Source: Pseudomonas fluorescens (GTDB taxonomy: Bacteria > Pseudomonadota > Gammaproteobacteria > Pseudomonadales > Pseudomonadaceae). From it: a stretch of 64,000 nucleotides of DNA. The stretch is from the NCBI RefSeq assembly GCF_005938625.1, contig NZ_VCNJ01000005.1, positions 1 to 64,000 of the forward strand, written 5' to 3'. A program made the position numbers and the translations under genes. The notes beneath the pieces are model-generated. The model did no database searches and had not been told where the DNA came from. It was given only the letters and a program-made list of their open reading frames with translations. Positions 19,174 through 26,163 of this stretch are shown here, piece by piece; the stretch's first letter is position 1; every line of letters begins with the position of its first letter.

Positions 19174-21297
19174 TCAACCGGGCAGCGCGCTCCAGTCAAA
19201 CGGCTCGGCGAAGCTCGCAGCGTCCTCGGCGATCAGTGGCCGCGCCACGAGGAAGCCTTGCACGTACTCGCAGCCATGGGCTTGCAGCCATTGGTATTGC
19301 TCGATGGTTTCCACCCCTTCGGCGATCACCAGCAAACCGTATTGCTTGCACAGACTGATCACCGTGCTGACCAGTGAGGCGTCGCGTTTCGAGTCCGGCA
19401 AGCGCGCAATGAGATGGCGATCAAGCTTGAGCGTATCCAGCTCCAGATCGCGCAGATGCGCCAGCGAACACGGCCCGGAGCCAAAATCATCCAGCGCCAC
19501 GCGCACGCCGAGATTGCGCAGCAAGCGCAACTGCTTACGGGTTTCGTCGGGGTTTTGCATCAAGGCTTCTTCTGTAACTTCGACCTCCAGTTGCCGAGGC
19601 TGCAAGGCGTGCCGCTCCATGACCTGGCGTAACTCGGTGACCAGATTCGGCAGGCTGAACTGGGTGTTGCTCAAACTCACGCCCAGCACCAGATCTTCGG
19701 CAAACAGGGTTTCCCAGGCTTTGCGCTGACCGGCACCACGATGATAAATCCAGCTGCCGAGGCGACTGATTAATCGCGCCTCCTCCAGCAACGGCAAAAA
19801 CAGCCCTGGCGGCACATCGCCGACACTTGGATGCTGCCAGCGCAGCAAGGCTTCAAAACCGCGAATCTGGCCCGTGTCGATGGCCACTTGCGGTTGATAG
19901 ACCAGATTGAAATCGCGGTTCTCGATGGCCGCGCGCACGCTCTCCTCAAGCATCAGCCGCGAACGCGCCCGACCGTTCATTTCATGATCATAGAAACGAT
20001 ATTGCTGACGCCCGGCGCGCTTGGCTTCGTACATGGCGATGTCCGATGCGCGCAGCAATCCGTCGAGATTCGAGCCGCAGTCCGGATAAGTGGCAATGCC
20101 GATGCTGGCGCCGAGGGCGATGTCCAACCCTTCGATCTGCTGACAGATCGACACCCGCTCGATGAGCTTTTCGGCAATCTTCGCCGCTTGCTCGGGAAAC
20201 TCCAGATCGAGCAACGCAGTAAATTCATCACCGCCCATGCGCGCGAGAATGTCGAACGGTCGCAGACAGGCCTTCAATTGCTCGGAGACCCAGCGCAACA
20301 CCCGATCGCCGGCATCGTGACCGAGTGAATCGTTGACCCGTTTGAAGCCATCAAGATCCAGATACAGCAAGACCCAACTGCTATCACTGCGCTCACCACG
20401 CAACAGCAGATTTTCAACGGTCTGGTAAAAGCCGCGACGGTTGAGCAAACCGGTCAGTGGATCGGTCACTGCTTGAAATTCGAGCTGCTGGTGCAGGTGA
20501 CGCACCACCGACATGTCCAGCACAGTCACCACCATCGCGTGTTGCTCGGCGGGCAACGCCGCACAGGACAGCGCCACCGGCACTTGCTGGCCGGGCGCCG
20601 TGCGCAGCAAGGCGTCGTGCAGCCTCAACGTCTCGCCACGCTTGTAGCTGGCATAAAATTCGGAATCAGCCCACAGCGGAATGTGCGGCTTCTGTAGAAA
20701 ATCGAGAAACTCCTTACCTTCCAGCTCCTTCACCGGTGCATTCAGCAACCGCGAAATCGCCGGGTTGGCAAAGCGAATCAAGCCGTCCTCGCCCACCACC
20801 AATATTCCCTCGGCAGCGTTATCCAGCACCGAGGCATTGAAGGCGCGCGCCACTTCCAGGTCATGACTCAGGCGCTGTAACGCGCGGCGATTGCGCTGGT
20901 GTTCCAGCAACGCCTGCACTTTGGGCTTGAGGATCTGTGGGTCGAACGGTTTGAACAGGTAATCCACCGCGCCACTGGCGTAGCCCTTGATCACGGCGTC
21001 CTGGGATTGCTCGTTGGCGGTCAGAAAGATGATCGGCGTCAGGCGCGTGCGCTGGCTGCCACGCATCAGGCGCGCCACTTCAAAGCCGTCCATGCCCGGC
21101 ATCTGCACATCCAGCAGCACCAGGTCGACGTCGTGCGAGAGCAGAATATTGAGCGCTTCGAATCCGGAGGCTGCGGTGAGGACGTGCCAATCCTGGCGCT
21201 GCAGCAACGCGCGCATGCTGATCAGATTTTCAGGGTAATCATCAACGATCAAAAGGACAGAGCTGCCTTCACCTGGCGGGGGTTGCGCGCATTCCAT
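19174..21297 (-). CDS. Response regulator with PAS, GGDEF and EAL domains
   Basis: 707-residue cyclic-di-GMP enzyme. The receiver domain spans about residues 14-135 with phosphoacceptor Asp63 (LLDVQMPGMDG) and conserved Lys in LFKPFD. A PAS-like sensor spans about 150-265. The GGDEF domain (about 275-440) has an intact GGDEF at 355-359 and an inhibitory-site RxxD (RPFD, 346-349) five residues before it. The EAL domain (about 450-700) has EALLRW at 482 and later DDFGSG and IAEGVET. Both catalytic halves look competent, so the sign of its effect cannot be read from sequence. No cognate histidine kinase is adjacent. The start at 21297 (MECAQPPPGEG) is the last ATG before the receiver domain. Confidence 0.92.
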   Translation of the reverse strand: MECAQPPPGEGSSVLLIVDDYPENLISMRALLQRQDWHVLTAASGFEALNILLSHDVDLVLLDVQMPGMDGFEVARLMRGSQRTRLTPIIFLTANEQSQDAVIKGYASGAVDYLFKPFDPQILKPKVQALLEHQRNRRALQRLSHDLEVARAFNASVLDNAAEGILVVGEDGLIRFANPAISRLLNAPVKELEGKEFLDFLQKPHIPLWADSEFYASYKRGETLRLHDALLRTAPGQQVPVALSCAALPAEQHAMVVTVLDMSVVRHLHQQLEFQAVTDPLTGLLNRRGFYQTVENLLLRGERSDSSWVLLYLDLDGFKRVNDSLGHDAGDRVLRWVSEQLKACLRPFDILARMGGDEFTALLDLEFPEQAAKIAEKLIERVSICQQIEGLDIALGASIGIATYPDCGSNLDGLLRASDIAMYEAKRAGRQQYRFYDHEMNGRARSRLMLEESVRAAIENRDFNLVYQPQVAIDTGQIRGFEALLRWQHPSVGDVPPGLFLPLLEEARLISRLGSWIYHRGAGQRKAWETLFAEDLVLGVSLSNTQFSLPNLVTELRQVMERHALQPRQLEVEVTEEALMQNPDETRKQLRLLRNLGVRVALDDFGSGPCSLAHLRDLELDTLKLDRHLIARLPDSKRDASLVSTVISLCKQYGLLVIAEGVETIEQYQWLQAHGCEYVQGFLVARPLIAEDAASFAEPFDWSALPG

Positions 21298-21617
21298 GCT
21301 GCTTCTCTTGTCGGGACTTTTGGTCGGTTGCCGGTAAAAACCGCACACATACTGAGCCTTCACTCTAGTACTGGATCCAAGAAAGCAGAAGCTGTCATCA
21401 GGCCATCATTTAACCAAAGCGTGAATTTGCCGACTAACGGTCACCGCTCAAGCCCCCGGAAACCGGCACAGATGGCATTTCGACAGGATGTTGACGTCAA
21501 TCATCTGCCAAACGGGCGTTAACAAATTTTCCCTCTACGCTTATAAAGGCCGCCCCAAAACGTGCGGGCTAGAGCTTCTGGCACGTACGTGCAGTGAAAC
21601 TTGGTGGAAGAACCGAC

Positions 21618-22286
21618 ATGATCGATCTCGCAACCTGGAACCTCAGCGTTCCCGTTGGCAGCCCGCCATACACCGTCGAAACCTCCAAACTGGTGAACGG
21701 CTTCAAAGATCAGTACTTCCATTCCGACACCGGCACCTTGTTCTTCTGGTCACCGGTTACCGGGTCAAAAACCGAAAACGCCATCTACCCACGCACCGAA
21801 TTGCGCGAAACCTACAGCAACGGCACCCTGCGCAACTGGTACTACCCGGATGCCGACAACTCATTGCGTGCGACCGTGACGGTGAACAAGGTGCCGAGCT
21901 CCGGCAAGATCGTCATCGGCCAGATCCACGCGTATGAAAGCCAGAAGCCGATGGTCAAACTTGAATACCAGTACAAGACCAAAACCGAAACCGGCAACCT
22001 GGTGATCAAAGTTCGCATGCACCCGGACGAGGATGAGAGCCGCGTCATTACCCTGGCTACCGGGATCAAGCTGGATCGCGAATTCAACTACCTCATCCAC
22101 TTAAGCCCCGGCGGCGCACTCGGCATCAGCGCGGCGGGTTATCAGTGGGACTCACAGATCAGTGCGACATGGCGCAACAAGCCGTTGTATTTCAAGGCTG
22201 GGGTTTATGTGCAGGACAACACCGGGTACACCAGCGAAGGTGGCCAGGTAACCTTCTCCAAACTCGACATCGATCACGACAAATAA
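21618..22286 (+). CDS. Polysaccharide lyase family 7 (alginate lyase)
   Basis: 222 residues. The three PL7 active-site blocks are all visible: RTELRE (about residues 55-60), QIH (about 102-104) and YFKAGVYVQ (about 193-201). They supply the Arg, Gln/His and Tyr used in beta-elimination of alginate. No N-terminal signal peptide is present (MIDLATWNLSVPVG), unlike most secreted lyases; some Pseudomonas PL7 proteins share this. The start at 21618 follows GGAAGAACC; a GTG at 21594 is possible but extends beyond the fold. Stand-alone gene with no alginate-biosynthesis neighbours. Confidence 0.9.
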   Translation: MIDLATWNLSVPVGSPPYTVETSKLVNGFKDQYFHSDTGTLFFWSPVTGSKTENAIYPRTELRETYSNGTLRNWYYPDADNSLRATVTVNKVPSSGKIVIGQIHAYESQKPMVKLEYQYKTKTETGNLVIKVRMHPDEDESRVITLATGIKLDREFNYLIHLSPGGALGISAAGYQWDSQISATWRNKPLYFKAGVYVQDNTGYTSEGGQVTFSKLDIDHDK

Positions 22287-22309
22287 CCCGCCCGCCCAAC
22301 GCATTCTCC

Positions 22310-22403
22310 CGGCAGAAGCTGCCGGAGGCTGCGATCTTTTGATCTTGTTTTTGATTCTTGAAAGACAAATCAGAAGATCGCAGCATTCGGCAGCTCCTGC
22401 AGG
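22310..22403. repeat. Inverted repeat, family C (GCTGCCGGAGGCTGCGATC)
   Basis: Left arm GAAGCTGCCGGAGGCTGCGATCTT (GCTGCCGGAGGCTGCGATC core) mirrored by GATCGCAGCATTCGGCAGC. Family C is the most frequent repeat in the window. It follows the PL7 gene and may end its transcript. Confidence 0.8.
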
Positions 22404-22475
22404 TTTCAGCACCCACTCCCGCTGCGATCAAACGGACTTAAAAAACATAGTGAAATCCAAAAAAAGTATAAAAAC

Positions 22476-22491
22476 CTGTCAGACCTGACAG
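22476..22491. promoter_or_regulatory. Operator-like palindrome CTGTCAG-AC-CTGACAG
   Basis: Perfect 7-bp inverted arms with a 2-nt spacer in an AT-rich stretch, 64-79 nt before the small gene at 22555. No T-run follows, so it looks like a binding site rather than a terminator. The cognate protein is unknown. Confidence 0.4.
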
Positions 22492-22554
22492 TTGGCCCTG
22501 GTAATCAACCCCGATAACGTTGGCTGACACGTCAATCCGCCAAGAAGCCACGCC

Positions 22555-22965
22555 ATGCCAGGTCCACTCGGAAACTTCTGCAACGACGACAACAGCTTCT
22601 GCATAGACATTACCCATGCAAACGCAAACAACGGGCAGTTGTGGGGCACGCTGAAAGACAATGCTCTGAGCTACCCGATTGCAGGGTCTTATTACCACCG
22701 AGACAGCACCTACACCGACGTTTGGTTCATGACCGACAACGCCGATGCAAAAGACAGCTGGCAAGGAGAAATAGACTGCTTGAGAGGTTACCCGACACTC
22801 AGCGCCATCCGCGCTCATGCGACGGGAGAAGGTCGCCACGCCTTGACCGGTTATCACTTGAAAGAAAGGCCTGCTCCCCAGTCAATTCACTGCGCTCATT
22901 CAAGTACGCAGACACCGCTTTACGGTGGGTTACTCGTTCAGTTGAAGCGCTGGATGATTGGTTGA
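22555..22965 (+). CDS. Small protein of unknown function (beta-rich, accessory)
   Basis: 136 residues (MPGPLGNFCNDDNSFC). I do not recognise the family. The first 100 or so residues alternate short strands with turns. They contain the segment NNGQLWG and then YPIAGSYYHRDSTYTDVWF, which resembles the NGQL and FTVTGNY segments of the small protein at 25751. The two may be distant paralogues. The last 40 residues (after HLKERPAPQ) look different in composition and may reflect a frameshifted or lost original end. No signal peptide. Base composition is lower in GC than the core genes around it, which suggests transfer. Confidence 0.55.
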   Translation: MPGPLGNFCNDDNSFCIDITHANANNGQLWGTLKDNALSYPIAGSYYHRDSTYTDVWFMTDNADAKDSWQGEIDCLRGYPTLSAIRAHATGEGRHALTGYHLKERPAPQSIHCAHSSTQTPLYGGLLVQLKRWMIG

Positions 22966-22985
22966 GCCGTTTTAGTTCCAGCCTT

Positions 22986-23001
22986 TAAACAGCGCTGTTT
23001 A
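22986..23001. promoter_or_regulatory. Perfect 16-bp palindrome TAAACAGCGCTGTTTA
   Basis: Self-complementary over all 16 bases and located 21 nt after the stop of the preceding gene, ahead of the structured leader. It could be an operator for the downstream transcript. No T-run follows, so it is not a classical terminator. Confidence 0.35.
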
Positions 23002-23114
23002 GATCTGTCCGCAGTTACTTCCGGATGCCTACAACAGCTTGCGTCGTTGCCTACCACTACGCCAGAATCCGCCGGCTTGTGCGCCTGGCGGGCCATCGGT
23101 AACTTGATTCGCGT

Positions 23115-23334
23115 CACTGATTTCCAGTGATCGGGTTTAGTAGCCCGTGGTGTTTTTCAGTTATGTGCAAAGCGCGTTCGTCGGTCATTGCTGTCCGACT
23201 TGATGGTGGCTGTGTGCAGGGCGCTTCGGCGCGCCGGTTAATGCTGAATACTCCCCGGTCTACTAACCTGCGCACAGCTGCCACCCTTCTTTTAGTAGAG
23301 AAGATGAAGCGGCTCCATCAGGAGTATTCAGCTA
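23115..23334 (+). promoter_or_regulatory. Structured mRNA leader with an anti-Shine-Dalgarno loop (before the DUF6124 gene)
   Basis: Stems seen directly: 23115-23119/23125-23129; 23132-23135/23144-23147 with loop TTTAGTAG; 23180-23184/23195-23199; and a long stem 23205-23220/23267-23285 (16 pairs, one 3-nt bulge). The long stem encloses a GCGC-TTCG-GCGC tetraloop hairpin (23221-23232) and a CCGG/CCGG hairpin (23234-23237/23255-23258). The loop of the latter contains GCTGAATACTCC (23243-23254), the exact complement of GGAGTATTCAGC (23321-23332), the Shine-Dalgarno region of the next gene. CTACTAA (23260-23266) can pair with TTAGTAG at either 23137-23143 or 23292-23298. This suggests two competing folds, one hiding the ribosome site. 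Confidence 0.65.
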
Positions 23335-23697
23335 ATGATCAAATCAACGCCGCACCCGCCAGAAACAGATCCCGCATCCCCCTACGAATCCCTCGATTCC
23401 AAAAAACTCAACGACGCCGCCGAGCGCGCCCTCGACCATTACCTCAAACCCTCCGCCTTCATCATGGCGAGCACGCATAAACCCGAACCCATGTACCTCG
23501 CCAACCCGAAGTACAACACCGAATCCCTGCTGGCCAACGCCAGCGAAACCCTGGGTTCAGCCAGCGAAATGCTCAACAACTTCGCCGCCATGCTCGACAC
23601 CTCACACCGCAAGACAGCGTTGGGCATCGCGCAGGTGGTCATGCTCGGTGAACTGGCGGTGAATCAGGCGCTGGATCACGTTGAACTGAAGGAATAG
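23335..23697 (+). CDS. DUF6124 (formerly DUF3077-type) family protein
   Basis: 120 residues, a Pseudomonas-restricted small cytoplasmic family of unknown function. The conserved C-terminal part is visible: NTESLLANASETLGSASEMLNNFAAMLDTSHRKTALGIAQVVMLGELAVNQAL, predicted all helical. The start at 23335 is placed by AGGAG at 23320-23325 and by the family N-terminus (MIKSTPHPPETDP). Preceded by a long structured leader able to sequester that site, and followed by a rho-independent terminator, so it is a single-gene unit. Confidence 0.85.
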   Translation: MIKSTPHPPETDPASPYESLDSKKLNDAAERALDHYLKPSAFIMASTHKPEPMYLANPKYNTESLLANASETLGSASEMLNNFAAMLDTSHRKTALGIAQVVMLGELAVNQALDHVELKE

Positions 23698-23708
23698 CCG
23701 CCCACAAA

Positions 23709-23735
23709 AAAACCCGCTTCACTGCGGGTTTCTTA
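23709..23735 (+). terminator. Rho-independent terminator of the DUF6124 gene
   Basis: AAACCCGC, loop TTCACT, then GCGGGTTTCTT: a 7-9 bp stem with a short T-tract 12 nt after the stop codon. Confidence 0.8.
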
Positions 23736-23750
23736 AGCCAAATGGATTAA

Positions 23751-23800
23751 ATGTTCCGCATACGCTACATTGAGATCAAAATGTTACGGTAGCGCAACAT
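23751..23800. promoter_or_regulatory. Imperfect palindromic operator overlapping the hipB start
   Basis: Two 21-nt arms, 23751-23771 and 23780-23800, match as an inverted repeat at 15 of 21 positions. The outer words are ATGTT and AACAT, with ACATT and AATGT inside. The right arm contains the first two bases of the hipB-type ATG. This fits autoregulation by the HTH antitoxin and toxin complex, the known mode for hipBA operons. Confidence 0.6.
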
Positions 23801-24050
23801 GGATTACTCTCTATTGATCACCCGTCTCGGCATTCAATTACGTGAAAAACGTATAAATCGTGGCCTGACGCAGGCGCAGCTTGCCGATCTGGCGGGACTG
23901 ACGCGATACAAAGTCATCGCGGTGGAGAAAGGCACCCTTTCTGTCGCCATGATCGCTTACGCGCGGGTTTTAGCTGCGCTGGACTGCGAACTCTCGGTGG
24001 TTCCAGTAACGATGCCAACCCTTGAAGAGCTTGGAGATTTATTCGAATGA
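23799..24050 (+). CDS. HipB-like XRE-family antitoxin
   Basis: 83 residues. A Cro/C1-type helix-turn-helix covers about residues 10-65 (LGIQLREKRINRGLTQAQLADLAGLTRYKVIAVEKG). The size and the four-base overlap (ATGA) with a hipA-type gene identify it as the antitoxin and DNA-binding partner. No clear Shine-Dalgarno lies before the ATG at 23799, and the ATG is inside the palindromic operator, so the message may be nearly leaderless. Confidence 0.85.
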   Translation: MDYSLLITRLGIQLREKRINRGLTQAQLADLAGLTRYKVIAVEKGTLSVAMIAYARVLAALDCELSVVPVTMPTLEELGDLFE

Positions 24051-25246
24051 AAATGTCCTCTCTTCAAGTCAGTACCCCTGAGGGTAATAGCGGCAGACTG
24101 TTCAGCGATGCCGAGGATTTCACTTTCCGTTATCACGAAGATGCATCGCCACAAATGGCGATCAGCCTCTCGATGCCTGTGCGACATGACGAATTTCGTC
24201 GGCGCGAGCTGCACCCTGTTTTTCAGATGAACCTGCCAGAAGGCTATGTATTGGAGCAGTTGCGCAACCGCTTGGCCAAAACTGTGAACGTCGACCCGAT
24301 GCTGCTACTGGCGCTTTCCGGCAGTACATCGCCGATTGGCAGGGTTCATGTACGCTCTGAAACCGTTGATGCATTGTTGCAGGCGCAAGATTTTCCGGGA
24401 GAAAAACTCGAAGAGATTCTCACGTGGGACGGTACGGAAGATATCTTCGCCGACATGCTTGATCGCTACATCCTGCGGGCGGGCATTTCAGGTGTTCAAC
24501 CCAAGTTGCTGGTGCCGGAGCGGCAAGAAATAGAATTGCCGAGAGTGACATCCAAAACCTCGGATCTGATCATCAAGAGTGGCAGAGACGAATTTCCGGG
24601 CCTGGCGATCAACGAATTCCTTTGCATGTCCATGGCGAAAGAGGCGGGTATTCCCGTTCCACCGTTTTACCTTTCCGACAACGCCAAACTGTTTGTCATG
24701 CGTCGATTTGACCGCGACGACCAGCTCAACCCCATTGGGTTTGAAGACATGGCCGTGCTGATGGGGCTGTCGGCTAATCAGAAGTACAGCAAAAGTTATG
24801 CGGCAATCGCCAAGGCTGTCCGAGTGTTTTGCCCGGTGAGACACTTGCGTACGTCGCTTGATCAACTCTTCGATAGCGTCGCCCTGAGCTGCATCGTCGG
24901 AAACGGCGACGCTCATTTGAAAAATTTCGGATTGCTCTATTCAGAACCCACGCAACGCGATGCGCATCTGGCGCCGGCTTACGACATCGTCAACACCACG
25001 GCCTATATTCCAGAAGATGTTTTGGCATTGGATCTGGCGGGCAACAAGTCAATGTTCGCCTCACGACAAGGGCTCCTGGAATTCGCTCACACCTGTGAAA
25101 TCGACCAACCCAAAGAGCGTATTCAGCATCTGCTTGCCTCGATTGAAGCGGTGCTCAAGCGCTATCCTAAATATCGTGAACAAGCGCCTCATGTGGTCAA
25201 CGCCATTGAGCAAGCGGCAGCGCCATTTTCTCTGACCTTTGGATAG
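24047..25246 (+). CDS. HipA-family serine/threonine kinase toxin
   Basis: 399 residues, slightly shorter than E. coli HipA (440). N-terminal HipA_N region about 10-105; kinase-like HipA_C region about 140-370. Key residues present: autophosphorylation-loop serine in ISGVQPKLL (Ser148), catalytic Asp288 in GNGDAHLKNF and the metal-binding Asp313 in AYDIV. It looks catalytically intact. Known HipA proteins phosphorylate glutamyl-tRNA synthetase and halt growth; the target here is inferred. The start overlaps the antitoxin stop; a second ATG six bases later is equally possible. Followed by a terminator. Confidence 0.88.
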   Translation: MKMSSLQVSTPEGNSGRLFSDAEDFTFRYHEDASPQMAISLSMPVRHDEFRRRELHPVFQMNLPEGYVLEQLRNRLAKTVNVDPMLLLALSGSTSPIGRVHVRSETVDALLQAQDFPGEKLEEILTWDGTEDIFADMLDRYILRAGISGVQPKLLVPERQEIELPRVTSKTSDLIIKSGRDEFPGLAINEFLCMSMAKEAGIPVPPFYLSDNAKLFVMRRFDRDDQLNPIGFEDMAVLMGLSANQKYSKSYAAIAKAVRVFCPVRHLRTSLDQLFDSVALSCIVGNGDAHLKNFGLLYSEPTQRDAHLAPAYDIVNTTAYIPEDVLALDLAGNKSMFASRQGLLEFAHTCEIDQPKERIQHLLASIEAVLKRYPKYREQAPHVVNAIEQAAAPFSLTFG

Positions 25247-25275
25247 CGTCGTAACCGCAAGAAATCACCGCCCAC

Positions 25276-25304
25276 TAAAACCCGCCTAACGGCGGGTTTC
25301 TTTT
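25276..25304. terminator. Rho-independent terminator after hipA (relic of the fda terminator)
   Basis: AAAACCCGCC, loop TAAC, GGCGGGTTTCTTTT. The stem is nearly identical to the terminator next to the intact fda gene at 26112-26140, and it is followed by a decayed copy of the fda 3' end in the same order. Confidence 0.85.
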
Positions 25305-25321
25305 AAAGCAGTTTAACGGTC

Positions 25322-25390
25322 AGGCTTATTTAACCTTGGCGCTCAACTCCCCTCCAGATAACGCGGAAAAAACGCTTCCAGCAAAATCTT
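25322..25390 (-). pseudogene. Decayed fragment of the fda 3' end
   Basis: This stretch resembles the last codons of the intact aldolase gene (26160-26228) at about four of five positions, with one single-base deletion. It includes TTTAACCTTGGCG, CAGATAACGC and CGCTTCCAGC. Read on the minus strand and corrected for the frameshift it gives LLEAFFPRYLEGELSAKVK, against [19 protein letters not shown] in the intact gene. Together with the adjacent terminator it forms a direct repeat of the fda end, bracketing 25391-26109. Confidence 0.75.
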
Positions 25391-25750
25391 AATTAATAAA
25401 TCCGTCCCCCTTTGACAGACAGAATTTCAAAACTACCAGCTCCTTAGTGAACAGCACATTCAATACCTACTCCTCAACCATGGATGCGCCAAGGGTGCTT
25501 CTAATAATTAAACCTTACGGACAGAGCCATAAATCCTGATGTCCTTTGATTTTTGATCTGCCCCGCAATTACTTATAGCCATTTAGTGAATCGCCCGACC
25601 AGAACATCGCGAATAACTATAAAAAACTGTCATTTCTATCAGGTTACAGAAGCCCGCCTTCAACCTAACCTCATCAACGTGATACGAAAAAACCACTTCG
25701 GACTGGCATGCAGCCCGAGCCTTAAATATCGCGAACGAAAGGTTAATATA
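25391..25750. other. AT-rich spacer before the small accessory gene
   Basis: About 360 nt clearly richer in A and T than its surroundings, with no convincing gene. It should hold the promoter of the gene at 25751. A ribosome site (GAAAGG, about 9 nt before the ATG) ends it. No further repeat of the families in this window is visible. Confidence 0.5.
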
Positions 25751-26101
25751 ATGCCTACTTATCAAGGTACCGTCTCTGATACAGGCGAAAGCAATTGCGC
25801 CACACTGACATTTGACGAACCAAGCCAACAAAACGGACAGTTAAGCCATGGCAAAATGCAATATTACGGGTTCAACTTTACCGTCACCGGAAACTACACC
25901 GCGAAGAACTCAAGGACCTTTAATCTTCAAGCCAAAGCAAAGGCCTCAGATGGAGATGAATATGGGCATGGCGACAGTTCACTCACCATCAGCTTAAAAT
26001 CGACCGACGCCAACGACAGTAATTTGAACGGTACTGTCAAGGTTGTATCAGGCGGGCCGAATGTGGGTAAAACCTACAATATGAACTTCACAAAAGGGTA
26101 A
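25751..26101 (+). CDS. Small beta-rich protein of unknown function (accessory)
   Basis: 116 residues (MPTYQGTVSDTGESNCATLTF). Family not recognised. It is rich in Thr, Ser, Asn and Gly with alternating hydrophobics, suggesting a small beta-barrel or sandwich. The blocks QQNGQL and FNFTVTGNYTAKNSRTF parallel NNGQL and YPIAGSYYHRDSTYTDVW in the protein at 22555. No signal peptide or membrane segment. The start is set by the ribosome site before 25751; a longer open frame upstream is AT-rich and unlikely to be coding. Low GC and bracketing by two copies of the fda end point to horizontal acquisition. Confidence 0.65.
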   Translation: MPTYQGTVSDTGESNCATLTFDEPSQQNGQLSHGKMQYYGFNFTVTGNYTAKNSRTFNLQAKAKASDGDEYGHGDSSLTISLKSTDANDSNLNGTVKVVSGGPNVGKTYNMNFTKG

Positions 26102-26111
26102 CAACAGTGCA

Positions 26112-26140
26112 CAAAAAACCCGCCTCACGGCGGGTTTTTT
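26112..26140. terminator. Bidirectional terminator between the accessory gene and fda
   Basis: AAAAAACCCGCC, loop TCAC, GGCGGGTTTTTT, with A/T runs on both sides, 10 nt after the plus-strand gene and about 24 nt after the minus-strand fda stop. Confidence 0.88.
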
Positions 26141-26163
26141 ATGACACAGGAGAGTCCGAAGGC

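Noticed and set aside
22438..22857. A 139-codon minus-strand frame over the small gene at 22555
   Set aside because: It has a less plausible start context, and the plus-strand frame carries the NGQL/GSY blocks seen also at 25751.
23127..23480. A 117-codon plus-strand frame crossing the DUF6124 leader
   Set aside because: It crosses the hairpins and ends inside the DUF6124 gene in another frame. The region is explained better as structured RNA.
25553..25750. N-terminal extension of the 25751 gene
   Set aside because: The extension is AT-rich, without a ribosome site, and the ATG at 25751 follows GAAAGG.
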